In this document: piece after piece, positions 5,288 through 10,949 of the stretch
Position numbering within the stretch: the stretch's first letter is position 1
Layout: each line of letters opens with the position of its first letter
IMG/VR virus record: IMGVR_UViG_3300017767_000153
Span: 1-22,423 of that record
DNA length: 22,423 nucleotides
Strand: one strand, 5' to 3'
Origin: a virus
Position numbers and translations under genes: made by a program
The notes under the pieces: generated by a model
What the model saw: only the letters and a program-made list of their open reading frames with translations
Database searches by the model: none
What the model was told of the DNA's origin: nothing

Positions 5288-5302
5288 GTCCCAACTTGGG
5301 AC
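5288..5302 (-). repeat. Dispersed 15-bp palindrome, copy 10
   Basis: GTCCCAAGTTGGGAC on the minus strand, in the divergent region about 240 bases upstream of promoter C; it also faces the plus-strand operon promoter about 210 bases away. Confidence 0.95.
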
Positions 5303-5370
5303 ATAAAAATATTATTTTTCTTGCAGTTTGTCGCATAATATCAAAAAATTGTCTGTTTTCAATGCCACCT

Positions 5371-5443
5371 GCCACTGCCACTACCCCCCATACAGTACGC
5401 ATATACAGATAAATACACAGATAGGTAAAATTAAGTGTTAACC
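5371..5443 (+). other. Conserved non-coding block shared by both arms
   Basis: Starts GCCACTGCCACTACCCCCC and continues with a TACACAGATAGG segment and a GTGTTAAC. The right arm has the matching block on the minus strand at 11952-11881 (GCCACAGCCACACCCCCC, ACACAGATGGG, GTGTTAAC). Conservation without coding, at the same place upstream of the operon promoter, suggests a functional DNA or RNA element such as an origin or regulator site. Confidence 0.6.
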
Positions 5444-5509
5444 ACTACAAGCAAGTGATAAATGCCAACTACCTAGTGCCTTGTTTTTAATGGTTTTATA
5501 AAAGGGGGG

Positions 5510-5538
5510 TTGACAAAACACCAAAACTGCTATATAAT
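5510..5538 (+). promoter_or_regulatory. Consensus sigma70 promoter for the left small-protein operon
   Basis: TTGACA (5510-5515), 17-base spacer, TATAAT (5533-5538): a perfect match in both boxes and spacing. The right arm has the equivalent promoter. It should be recognised by the unmodified host polymerase and drives the genes from 5670 onward with a leader of about 125 bases. Confidence 0.9.
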
Positions 5539-5669
5539 TATGTATAACAGGTGTACAGGGAAAATGTATACATATAATAATGATATATATAACATATAAA
5601 TGTAATACATTTTAAATGAACCTCCTCCTATATGATTATCCCCGTACTATACAATAATAAGACTTGACA

Positions 5670-5882
5670 ATGAGAAAAAAATCAGTAAAACTATATACAC
5701 CAGAGAATATGCTGGAAGCATTTTATCATGCTATCCACACAAATACCTTGAATCGTTTACACATACCCCATAGTTCCGTGTTTTATGTTCGTGCAGCAAT
5801 AGAAGCGAAGACAGGAAAAAGATATACACTAAAACACGTAGAGAACGCAATGAAAGCAGAGGGAATGTTAAATGATGTTTGA
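5670..5882 (+). CDS. Conserved small phage protein, operon leader gene (left)
   Basis: A 70-residue basic protein homologous to 11448-11663 in the right arm. Both share Lys-Lys-Ser-Val-Lys-Leu-Tyr at the start, Ile-Pro-His-Ser-Ser-Val-Phe-Tyr in the middle, then Arg-Ala-Ala-Ile-Glu-Ala-Lys-Thr-Gly and a C-terminal helix Val-Glu-x-Ala-Met-Lys-Ala-Glu-Gly-Met-Leu. The two-helix C-terminal half resembles a small helix-turn-helix, but this is not certain. I start at the ATG at 5670, as an identical context (AAGACTTGACAATGA) precedes both copies; there is no strong ribosome binding site. Role unknown. Confidence 0.85.
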   Translation: MRKKSVKLYTPENMLEAFYHAIHTNTLNRLHIPHSSVFYVRAAIEAKTGKRYTLKHVENAMKAEGMLNDV

Positions 5883-6120
5883 GACATGGGTACTTGTATG
5901 CCTTATTGGTACACAGAATATATGCCATACACTGTCCGATTTACACGGACCTTATGAAACCAAGAAAGAATGTGTGGCACGTGCTTACGAAATAGCAGTG
6001 GACTTGCCAGAACATATGCCAAATTATGTTGCTGTTAAGTATAAATGTATTAAAAGCAAAGAAGACTTAGAAGGTAAGATAAACACAACATGGCAGCTAA
6101 ACGAAAAAAGGGTGGATTAA
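5872..6120 (+). CDS. Small phage protein with hydrophobic N-terminus and Cys (left)
   Basis: An 82-residue product homologous to 11195-11455. The start (Met-Met-Phe-Glu-Thr-Trp-Val-Leu-Val-Cys-Leu-Ile-Gly) is hydrophobic and may be a signal or membrane segment. Three conserved Cys follow (Ile-Cys-His, Glu-Cys-Val, Tyr-Lys-Cys), which could form disulfides outside the cytoplasm. A GAGGGA site inside the previous gene precedes the ATG by seven bases. The shorter protein at 8591-8773 has the same layout (hydrophobic start with Met-Gly-Thr, Cys pair) and may be a distant relative. Confidence 0.85.
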   Translation: MMFETWVLVCLIGTQNICHTLSDLHGPYETKKECVARAYEIAVDLPEHMPNYVAVKYKCIKSKEDLEGKINTTWQLNEKRVD

Positions 6121-6383
6121 AAGGCTTTACTCAAAAGAGTGGTGATATGCGTTCTACGAAGAGTGGAGCAGGTATGACCAAGAAGGGTGTTGCCAAGTAT
6201 CGTAGAGAAAACCCCGGTAGTAAATTAAAAACAGCAGTAACAGAGAAGAAGCCTACAGGTAAAAGAGCAGCTAGACGTAAATCATTTTGTGCTAGGAGTG
6301 CAGGACAGATGAAGAAGTTTCCTAAAGCAGCTAAAAATCCTAATAGTCGTTTACGACAAGCACGAAGAAGATGGAGATGTTAA
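6090..6383 (+). CDS. Basic DUF6321-like phage protein
   Basis: A 97-residue Lys/Arg-rich protein with the blocks Gly-Leu-Lys-Gly-Phe-Thr-Gln-Lys, Met-Thr-Lys-Lys-Gly-Val-Ala-Lys-Tyr-Arg-Arg, Asn-Pro-Gly-Ser-Lys-Leu-Lys-Thr-Ala-Val and Arg-Arg-Lys-Ser-Phe-Cys-Ala-Arg-Ser, ending Ala-Arg-Arg-Arg-Trp-Arg-Cys. I recognise this as a widespread phage family that I believe is DUF6321; the DUF number is from memory. It overlaps the previous gene by 31 bases in another frame. In the right arm the same slot is filled by a different basic protein (10950-11243). Possibly a DNA-condensing or virion-internal protein; unproven. Confidence 0.8.
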   Translation: MAAKRKKGGLKGFTQKSGDMRSTKSGAGMTKKGVAKYRRENPGSKLKTAVTEKKPTGKRAARRKSFCARSAGQMKKFPKAAKNPNSRLRQARRRWRC

Positions 6384-6384
6384 T

Positions 6385-6918
6385 ATGAGTAGTCCTGCAA
6401 GGAAAAAAGCCGAAGAAAAGGCAATGGAGCTTAAAAAGAAAGTAGGTAAACAACCAAAAAGAATAGTTGGTAAAACTTACGTGACTAAAGAGGGAGATAC
6501 TGTATCTGATATAGCAAAGTTAATGGGTACAACTGTTTCTAAAATTAAAGCAGCCAACGCTAGATTAAAAGATGTTAATAAATTACCTAAAGGTATAAGA
6601 TTAAAATTGCCTGTTACTAAAACTGCAGGTAATATTGGAACATTTGATGCAGAATCAAATCCATATAAAGAAGGTGAAAAAGTAAAACTACGTATGGGTG
6701 GCTCATTAAGACCTGTCCCTAAAGGTGGGGGAGGTAAAGGATTGTCTAAACTTCCTACTCAAGTTAGAAATAAAATGGGTTTTATGAATAAAGGGTCTCT
6801 TGCAACAAAGAAGAAAACTAAAAGCAAAGCTAAAGGTGGCAAGGGCATTATAGTTGTAAGCATAGGTGTAGGTAAAGTTAAACCTAAGAAAAAAACTAAA
6901 GCAAAAAAGAAGACATGA
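6385..6918 (+). CDS. LysM-domain protein with Lys-rich tail
   Basis: A 177-residue protein. Residues about 30-75 form a LysM domain (Val-Thr-Lys-Glu-Gly-Asp-Thr-Val-Ser-Asp-Ile-Ala-Lys, then Ile-Lys-Ala-Ala-Asn, ending Ile-Arg-Leu-Lys-Leu-Pro), a fold that binds peptidoglycan N-acetylglucosamine. The rest is a low-complexity basic Gly/Lys region with an Asn-Lys-Met-Gly-Phe-Met-Asn-Lys-Gly motif. The ATG comes one base after the previous stop. Peptidoglycan binding would suit a virion component acting at entry or exit. The right arm has a different protein in this slot that shares only the C-terminal Met-Gly-Tyr-Met-Lys-Lys-Gly-type motif. Confidence 0.85.
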   Translation: MSSPARKKAEEKAMELKKKVGKQPKRIVGKTYVTKEGDTVSDIAKLMGTTVSKIKAANARLKDVNKLPKGIRLKLPVTKTAGNIGTFDAESNPYKEGEKVKLRMGGSLRPVPKGGGGKGLSKLPTQVRNKMGFMNKGSLATKKKTKSKAKGGKGIIVVSIGVGKVKPKKKTKAKKKT

Positions 6919-7175
6919 TCTCTCGTAACTATGCTTCTGAATACAGAAAGTATCAAAAGCAACAGAAACAAAAGAAAGACAGAGCTAGTAGGAACGCAGC
7001 TAGACGTGTCATGCTTAAAAAGGGTAAAGTTACCAAAGGGGATGGCAAAGATGTCTCCCATAAGAATGGGAATCCTAGAGACAATAGACCCAAGAATCTT
7101 ACTGTAGAAAGACGCAGTAAGAATAGAAGTTATCGCAGAACTAGGACTGCAGGTAAACTTCATAGAACTGCATAG
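6915..7175 (+). CDS. HNH-like small basic phage protein
   Basis: An 86-residue basic protein with Lys-Gly-Asp-Gly-Lys-Asp-Val-Ser-His-Lys-Asn-Gly-Asn-Pro followed by Asn-Arg-Pro-Lys-Asn-Leu and Arg-Ser-Lys-Asn-Arg-Ser. This matches the core of HNH-type proteins (Asp-x-x-x-Val-x-His-x-Asp-x-Asn-x-x-x-Asn-x-x-x-Asn-Leu), but the first His of the usual pair is Ser here, so nuclease activity is doubtful. It overlaps the LysM gene by four bases (ATGA). No counterpart was found in the right arm operon. Marine phages often carry such a protein beside structural genes. Confidence 0.7.
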   Translation: MISRNYASEYRKYQKQQKQKKDRASRNAARRVMLKKGKVTKGDGKDVSHKNGNPRDNRPKNLTVERRSKNRSYRRTRTAGKLHRTA

Positions 7176-7190
7176 AAGGAGACAACAATT

Positions 7191-7361
7191 ATGCCGATGC
7201 ATGGTAAAAAGAAATCAAAGATGATGAACAAAGGTGGTGCTACCAAGAAGTCTAAAATGATGAATAAAGGTGGAGCTATGAAAAAAACAAAGTATATGGC
7301 TAAAGGTGGCATGAAAAAGACTATGGGTTATGCCCGAGGTGGAGCAGCTAGACGTAAGTAA
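7191..7361 (+). CDS. Lys/Met/Gly repeat micro-protein (left)
   Basis: A 56-residue protein starting Met-Pro-Met-His-Gly-Lys-Lys-Lys and built from about four 11-12-residue units of the type Lys-Lys-Ser-Lys-Met-Met-Asn-Lys-Gly-Gly-Ala. AGAAGGAG precedes the ATG. It ends in a TAATG overlap with the next gene. The right-arm counterpart (10118-10267) keeps the same start but has three 14-residue units. Lys-Gly-Gly repeats with Met pairs suggest a flexible polycation, perhaps packaged with DNA; function is not known. Confidence 0.75.
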   Translation: MPMHGKKKSKMMNKGGATKKSKMMNKGGAMKKTKYMAKGGMKKTMGYARGGAARRK

Positions 7362-8071
7362 TGTCCTACCTCATTAGTAACATCCCACACTTTAAGTGTT
7401 GGGTGCGAAGAGAGTTCACTTGTAATCACCAACAATATCATGGTGAGTTCCTTCATGCGTTAGCTTTTGCAGTCAATACCATACCCGATAGGTCATTGAG
7501 CTTCCAAGTTGTATTCACAGGTTGTACAGAAGATGAGAATGTACATGGTGGTGCAATGTGGGCAAGAATGCCAATACAGGCACTTGTAGCAGATATACCT
7601 GTAGATGAATGGGCAGAACCAATGGAAGACCATATATGTCAACCTTGGGATTGTGAAGCTAGAAACCATAGTGTCATTGTCATGGATAGAGTCAGTTCTT
7701 CCCCTTGGCTTTGTAAAATAGACAATGCATTTTATACTGCGAAATATTTATTCACAGTAGATTATACCGATAGCGAAATAGCAGATGATCCTGCACAACA
7801 CAAACAATCACACGTGATGTATTTGTTAGATGCAGGTGAGTGGACAGGTAACATTGTAGCATTACCAAATAACAGGGTAAGAGCAACAAGTCCTGCATTA
7901 TGGGTTACAGGAGAAGGTGCTCCTGACTTTGCTCCTTCACAGTGGTTACACTCTGCAGAAGCACATGAGTCTTACCTAGACCCCTTTACAACATTTAACA
8001 ATCTATACGAGGACAGAAGTGGCAGTAAAAAAAGCAAAAGCAACAATAAAAAAAGTAGCAGGAAAACTTAA
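7361..8071 (+). CDS. Conserved phage protein, 236 residues (left)
   Basis: Nearly collinear with 9399-10118. The shared start (MSYLISNIPHFKCWVRREFT) and Pro-Asn-Asn-Arg-Val-Arg-Ala-Thr-Ser-Pro-Ala-Leu-Trp block are typical of a protein common in marine phages and always hypothetical. It has many Trp, Tyr and Cys and a mixed beta pattern, followed by a Ser/Lys/Asn-rich tail. The right copy has a short extra acidic insertion after Phe-Thr-Gly-Cys. The gene overlaps the next by 53 bases. Its place among virion-side genes suggests a structural or assembly role, which is inference. Confidence 0.85.
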   Translation: MSYLISNIPHFKCWVRREFTCNHQQYHGEFLHALAFAVNTIPDRSLSFQVVFTGCTEDENVHGGAMWARMPIQALVADIPVDEWAEPMEDHICQPWDCEARNHSVIVMDRVSSSPWLCKIDNAFYTAKYLFTVDYTDSEIADDPAQHKQSHVMYLLDAGEWTGNIVALPNNRVRATSPALWVTGEGAPDFAPSQWLHSAEAHESYLDPFTTFNNLYEDRSGSKKSKSNNKKSSRKT

Positions 8072-8306
8072 AAAAGCTAGTAAAGCTCATGCAGGTCAAG
8101 CAAAGACGCTATCAGCACTTAAATTAAAAAGTGGTGGTAGCACAGTAAACAAAGCAGGTAACTATACCAAGCCTACTATGCGTAAGCGAATATTCAACAG
8201 AATAAAAGCAGGTGGCAAAGGTGGTGCTCCGGGTCAATGGTCTGCACGTAAAGCACAGATGATGGCTAAAGCCTATAAGTCAGCAGGTGGTGGATACAAA
8301 AACTAA
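8019..8306 (+). CDS. Conserved basic phage protein, 95 residues (left)
   Basis: Begins with GTG at 8019 after GAGGAC; the right-arm copy (9158-9442) begins with ATG at the same place. The product is Lys/Ala/Gly rich, with Lys-Ala-His-Ala-Gly-Gln-Ala-Lys-Thr-Leu, Asn-Tyr-Thr-Lys-Pro, Arg-Lys-Arg-Ile-Phe-Asn and Gly-Gln-Trp-Ser-Ala-Arg-Lys-Ala-Gln blocks identical in both arms. This family recurs in marine podoviruses without an assigned role. Strong basic charge suggests DNA or virion-core binding. It sits just upstream of a gene broken by the fold-back. Confidence 0.85.
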   Translation: MAVKKAKATIKKVAGKLKKASKAHAGQAKTLSALKLKSGGSTVNKAGNYTKPTMRKRIFNRIKAGGKGGAPGQWSARKAQMMAKAYKSAGGGYKN

Positions 8307-8506
8307 TGGCTAAGAAGAAAGACCCTAAAGTAGGTACAGGTAAAAAACCTAAAGGTTCAGATAGAAGGCTTTATACAGATGAAAACCCCAAAGACACTGT
8401 TAGCATTAAGTTTGCTACTGTATCGGATGCTAAAGCTACGATATCTAAAGTTAAAAAGATTAATAAACCATATGCGAGGAAAATACAAAATCGGATATAT
8501 GTTTAG
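8306..8506 (+). pseudogene. Truncated copy of the DPKVGTGKKPKGSDRR protein, cut at the junction
   Basis: The first 61 residues match the complete right-arm protein (8868-9158) almost perfectly, including Asp-Pro-Lys-Val-Gly-Thr-Gly-Lys-Lys-Pro-Lys-Gly and Tyr-Ala-Arg-Lys-Ile-Gln. Homology stops at about 8489, after which the frame reads five foreign residues (Asn-Arg-Ile-Tyr-Val) and ends. The missing part is the Lys/Ala-rich helical C-terminus. The broken end is direct evidence that the two arms are joined in the middle of genes. Confidence 0.85.
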
Positions 8507-8591
8507 CACACCCTGTTAATTCTTTTCCGTTGGATACAAAACTTTTAATTACACTAAAAGCTGCGTTTGCTGCTGCGAGTTCTGCTAACAT
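8460..8591 (-). pseudogene. Truncated small phage protein starting MLAELAAANAAF
   Basis: On the minus strand a gene begins at 8591 (TAATG overlap with the previous stop) with an Ala-rich helix, Met-Leu-Ala-Glu-Leu-Ala-Ala-Ala-Asn-Ala-Ala-Phe, then Ile-Lys-Ser-Phe-Val-Ser-Asn-Gly-Lys-Glu-Leu. I recognise this start from small marine phage proteins, usually longer, found near virion genes. After Ile-Ser-Asp-Phe-Val (about 8490) the frame runs into the inverted left arm and ends. It is the second gene cut at the junction. Confidence 0.75.
8480..8500. other. Fold-back junction between the two arms
   Basis: Plus-strand homology to the right arm ends at about 8489 in an A-rich stretch (ATACAAAA), and minus-strand right-arm sequence begins at once. 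The next 490 bases to about 8983 have no partner in the left arm. Genes on both strands are cut here. Confidence 0.75.
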
Positions 8592-8773
8592 TATCTTTTC
8601 CTTATAGGTTTACAATATGAAGTTATCGTTAAGTTTGGTCCTTCTTTTTGTGGTATGGTTGGTTGGTTATGCAGACGTTCTGCAAAGTAACGACATCTGT
8701 CAATGTCATCAAATCTTTGTGTTTGGTCTATCACTCTTGTTCCCATCATAAACACAAGCACAAACTCTATCAT
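8591..8773 (-). CDS. Small phage protein with hydrophobic start, 60 residues
   Basis: Starts Met-Ile-Glu-Phe-Val-Leu-Val-Phe-Met-Met-Gly-Thr, a short hydrophobic segment that may act as signal or anchor, followed by Asp-Arg-Cys-Arg-Tyr-Phe-Ala and a late Ser-Tyr-Cys-Lys-Pro. The Cys pair could be a disulfide. It is a familiar type in marine phage structural operons, without known function, and has a similar layout to the 5872 and 11455 proteins. The likely ribosome binding site (AGGGAG) lies in a hairpin 14 bases upstream. Confidence 0.75.
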   Translation of the reverse strand: MIEFVLVFMMGTRVIDQTQRFDDIDRCRYFAERLHNQPTIPQKEGPNLTITSYCKPIRKR

Positions 8774-8776
8774 TAA

Positions 8777-8890
8777 TTATACAGGTACTCCCTGTACCTC
8801 TTCTTCTTCGTGACAATCACAGTTGCACTCATCGCAATCGCAATCGTAACATTCACAAGTCTCACATCTATTTTTTCTTTTTTCGTTCAT
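8777..8890 (-). CDS. Metallothionein-like Cys-rich micro-protein, 37 residues
   Basis: A 37-codon frame. After a basic start (Met-Asn-Glu-Lys-Arg-Lys-Asn-Arg) come eight Cys at residues 9, 12, 14, 17, 19, 22, 24 and 26 followed by a His at 27, spaced as alternating Cys-x-x-Cys and Cys-x-Cys, with Asp and Glu between. The tail is acidic (four Glu) and ends Val-Gln-Gly-Val-Pro-Val. Alternating Cys-x-Cys and Cys-x-x-Cys is typical of metal-thiolate clusters as in metallothioneins. It overlaps the end of the 8868-9158 gene by 23 bases, and stops three bases before the next gene. No strong ribosome binding site was seen. No copy survives in the left arm, which ends before this point. Confidence 0.6.
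   Translation of the reverse strand: MNEKRKNRCETCECYDCDCDECNCDCHEEEEVQGVPV
8781..8799 (-). promoter_or_regulatory. Two competing hairpins over a possible ribosome binding site
   Basis: On the minus strand AGGTAC/GTACCT (8799-8794 and 8788-8783) forms a 6-bp stem with AGGGA in the loop. The overlapping ACAGG/CCTGT (8795-8791 and 8785-8781) forms a 5-bp stem that would instead pair part of that AGGG. They lie at the end of the Cys-rich gene, just before the 8591-8773 gene. Confidence 0.4.
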
Positions 8891-9158
8891 GTGCCTTCTT
8901 TAATTGTTCTTTTGCTTTTTTAGCGAGTGCTGCTTGTTCTTTCTTCCCAGATACTTTGGCTCGTTGTTCAAGGACAGTAAGGATTTGTATCTTCCTCGCA
9001 TATGGTTTATTAATCTTTTTAACTTTAGATATCGTAGCTTTAGCATCCGATACAGTGGCAAACTTAATGCTAACAGTGTCTTTGGGGTTTTCATCTGTGT
9101 ATAGCCTTCTATCTGAACCTTTAGGTTTTTTACCTGTACCTACTTTAGGGTCTGCCAT
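8868..9158 (-). CDS. Conserved basic phage protein, 96 residues (complete copy)
   Basis: The intact version of the truncated protein at 8306-8506. It starts Met-Ala-Asp-Pro-Lys-Val-Gly-Thr-Gly and has a central Asp-Thr-Val-Ser-Ile-Lys-Phe-Ala-Thr-Val block. A long basic helix forms the C-terminus (Gln-Ile-Leu-Thr-Val-Leu-Glu-Gln-Arg-Ala-Lys, ending in poly-Lys). The ATG overlaps the preceding stop (TAATG). Family seen in marine phages, function unknown. It is followed by the Cys-rich micro-protein. Confidence 0.85.
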   Translation of the reverse strand: MADPKVGTGKKPKGSDRRLYTDENPKDTVSIKFATVSDAKATISKVKKINKPYARKIQILTVLEQRAKVSGKKEQAALAKKAKEQLKKAHERKKKK

Positions 9159-9442
9159 TATCCTCTGTACCCACCACCTGCTGCCTTGTAAGCCTTTGCA
9201 GTCATTTGAGCTTTACGTGCAGACCACTGACCGGGAGCACCACCTTTGCCACCTGCTTTTATTCTATTGAATATTCTCTTACGCATTTCAGGTTTGGTAT
9301 AATTACCTGCCTTGTTTACTGTGCTACCACCACTTTTTAATTTAAGTGCTGCTAAAGTTTTTGCCTGACCTGCATGAGCTTTACTAGCTTTCTTTAATTT
9401 ACTTACTACTTTTTTTATTGTTTTTTTTGCTTTTACTGCCAT
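9158..9442 (-). CDS. Conserved basic phage protein, 94 residues (right)
   Basis: Right-arm copy of 8019-8306, with nearly all residues shared. I start at ATG 9442 (Met-Ala-Val-Lys), after GAGGA eight bases upstream, not at the upstream in-frame ATG at 9454, which lacks a site. It overlaps the end of the 9399-10118 gene by 44 bases in another frame, the same arrangement as in the left arm. Confidence 0.85.
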   Translation of the reverse strand: MAVKAKKTIKKVVSKLKKASKAHAGQAKTLAALKLKSGGSTVNKAGNYTKPEMRKRIFNRIKAGGKGGAPGQWSARKAQMTAKAYKAAGGGYRG

Positions 9443-10118
9443 TGGTATCCTCATATAGATTGTTAAATGTTACGGAAGGGTCTAGATAAGACTCATGAGA
9501 TTCAGCAGAATGAATCCACTGTGAAGGACTAAAATCAGGAGCACCCTCACCTGTTCTCCATAAGGCAGGACTTGTTGCTCTAACTCTATTATTAGGAAGT
9601 GCTACCACATTCCCTGTCCACTTTCTTGCATCTAACAAGTACATCACGTGTGACTGTTTATGTTGTGCAGGATCGTCTGCTATATCACTGTCTGTATAAT
9701 CTACAGTGAATAAATATTTACCTGTGTAGAAGCCATTGTCTATCTTACATAGCCACGGAGATGAACTAACTCTATCCATGATTGTAACTGCATGATGTCT
9801 TGACTCACAATCCCAAGGTTGACACAAATGATCTTCCATAGGGTCTGCCCATTCATCTACAGGTATATCTGCCACGAGTGCTTGTATAGGCATCCTTGCC
9901 CACATTGCACCACCATGCACGTTTTCATCAGGACCATCTTCCATATCTATTTCACAACCTGTGAATACGACTTGGAAACTTAATGACCTGTCAGGTATTG
10001 TGTTTACAGCTATTGCCATTGCATGAAGGAACTCACCATGATAGTTCTGATGATTACAAGTGAACTCTCTTCGTACCCAACACTTAAAGTGTGGGATGTT
10101 ACTAATGAGATACGACAT
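9399..10118 (-). CDS. Conserved phage protein, 239 residues (right)
   Basis: Right-arm copy of 7361-8071, with about nine in ten residues the same by eye. It has an extra short acidic insertion (Ile-Asp-Met-Glu-Asp-Gly-Pro-Asp) after Phe-Thr-Gly-Cys, and a His-His-Ala in place of Asn-His-Ser later on. Its C-terminal tail is Lys/Ser/Asn rich. TAATG overlap with the preceding repeat protein. Role unknown; probably virion-associated by position. Confidence 0.85.
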   Translation of the reverse strand: MSYLISNIPHFKCWVRREFTCNHQNYHGEFLHAMAIAVNTIPDRSLSFQVVFTGCEIDMEDGPDENVHGGAMWARMPIQALVADIPVDEWADPMEDHLCQPWDCESRHHAVTIMDRVSSSPWLCKIDNGFYTGKYLFTVDYTDSDIADDPAQHKQSHVMYLLDARKWTGNVVALPNNRVRATSPALWRTGEGAPDFSPSQWIHSAESHESYLDPSVTFNNLYEDTNGSKSKKNNKKSSK

Positions 10119-10267
10119 TATCTACGTTTAGCAGCACCACCTTTAGAGTACATCTTGGTCTTCTTCTTCATACCTGCTCCACCTTTAGAGTACATCTTTG
10201 TTTTTTTCTTCATTCCTGCTCCACCCTTGGAGTACATTTTAGTTTTCTTTTTTCCGTGCATAGGCAT
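10118..10267 (-). CDS. Lys/Met/Gly repeat micro-protein (right), three 14-residue repeats
   Basis: A 49-residue protein starting Met-Pro-Met-His-Gly like its left counterpart. It then consists of three near-identical units of Lys-Lys-Lys-Thr-Lys-Met-Tyr-Ser-Lys-Gly-Gly-Ala-Gly-Met (42 bases each at DNA level, the last incomplete) and a short Arg-rich end. AAAGGA precedes the ATG. The left copy has 11-12-residue units, so repeat length and number have changed between the genomes while the ends are kept. Confidence 0.75.
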   Translation of the reverse strand: MPMHGKKKTKMYSKGGAGMKKKTKMYSKGGAGMKKKTKMYSKGGAAKRR

Positions 10268-10270
10268 GGC

Positions 10271-10945
10271 TTATTTTCCTTTCTTTTTTGTATTGTCACT
10301 TATAGTGATCATCATTCCTACTGCTCCACCTTTACGATAGTCAGTGCTCCCTGTCTTCTTCTTCTTCATCATACCACCCTTTTTCATGTAACCCATCTTC
10401 TTGACCACATCGGGTGCTTTACTTTTTAATGCCTTCAATCCGGGATTAGTATTTGGTATTTTTTTAAGTGCTCCACCTTGACTCATAGCTTTAAACTCTA
10501 CCTCTGAATCTTTGCCTGACTTATCTGTCATGAATTGTTTTTTAGGTCTAGGTTTAGGTAAGTCTTTATCTGTTATCTTGGGTGGTGTTTTCTTTTTAGG
10601 TTTTTTAACTCCCTTAGTTTTAGTTTCTGCCTGTGCCTTACCCATCATAGCTTTTCTTTTATCTGCTTCAGTAAGAGTGGCATCACCCATCTTTTTTATT
10701 CCTAGTAAATCATTTATAATATCAGATATACTGTAAGCTGCTATCCCTGCTCCACCTACAGCTGTACCACCTACAAGTCTTTGTAATTTTTTCTCTGCTG
10801 CAACTCTATCTGTACCTACAATAATACTGTCAGTCTTTCTTCCGGGTTTACCTTCTACATCTATACCTAGTTTCTTCGCAATCTTTCGCTGTAAAGGCTT
10901 ACTCAATTTATTTATTGCACTTATAACTCCTGAAAAACTTGCCAT
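10271..10945 (-). CDS. Lys-rich phage protein with Ala/Gly hydrophobic segment, 224 residues
   Basis: Fills the slot of the left LysM protein but lacks a LysM domain. The N-terminus is helical and basic (Leu-Gln-Arg-Lys-Ile-Ala-Lys-Lys-Leu-Gly), a Gly/Ala-rich stretch follows at about 60-75 (Val-Gly-Gly-Thr-Ala-Val-Gly-Gly-Ala-Gly), then a long Lys/Pro-rich linker. The end has the Lys-Lys-Met-Gly-Tyr-Met-Lys-Lys-Gly-Gly motif shared with other proteins of this operon type. This looks like domain replacement with a conserved tail. The ATG comes two bases after the preceding stop codon's region. Function unknown; virion-internal protein possible. Confidence 0.75.
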   Translation of the reverse strand: MASFSGVISAINKLSKPLQRKIAKKLGIDVEGKPGRKTDSIIVGTDRVAAEKKLQRLVGGTAVGGAGIAAYSISDIINDLLGIKKMGDATLTEADKRKAMMGKAQAETKTKGVKKPKKKTPPKITDKDLPKPRPKKQFMTDKSGKDSEVEFKAMSQGGALKKIPNTNPGLKALKSKAPDVVKKMGYMKKGGMMKKKKTGSTDYRKGGAVGMMITISDNTKKKGK

Positions 10946-10949
10946 TATA

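Larger units (their letters stand above)
5064..5509. other. Left divergent non-coding region
   Basis: No convincing gene lies between the leftward early genes and the rightward small-protein operon. The stretch holds a parS-type site (5196-5211), palindrome copy 10 (5288-5302) and a block conserved with the right arm (5371-5443). A second conserved patch (GGTAGGGTAT, about 5138-5147) also occurs in the right arm, where it is almost contiguous with the other block; here about 220 bases holding the parS site and palindrome 10 lie between them. Confidence 0.7.

Noticed and set aside
6915-7175. Active HNH homing endonuclease
   Set aside because: One of the usual paired His residues is Ser and the protein is very short; it matches a small virion-operon family better.
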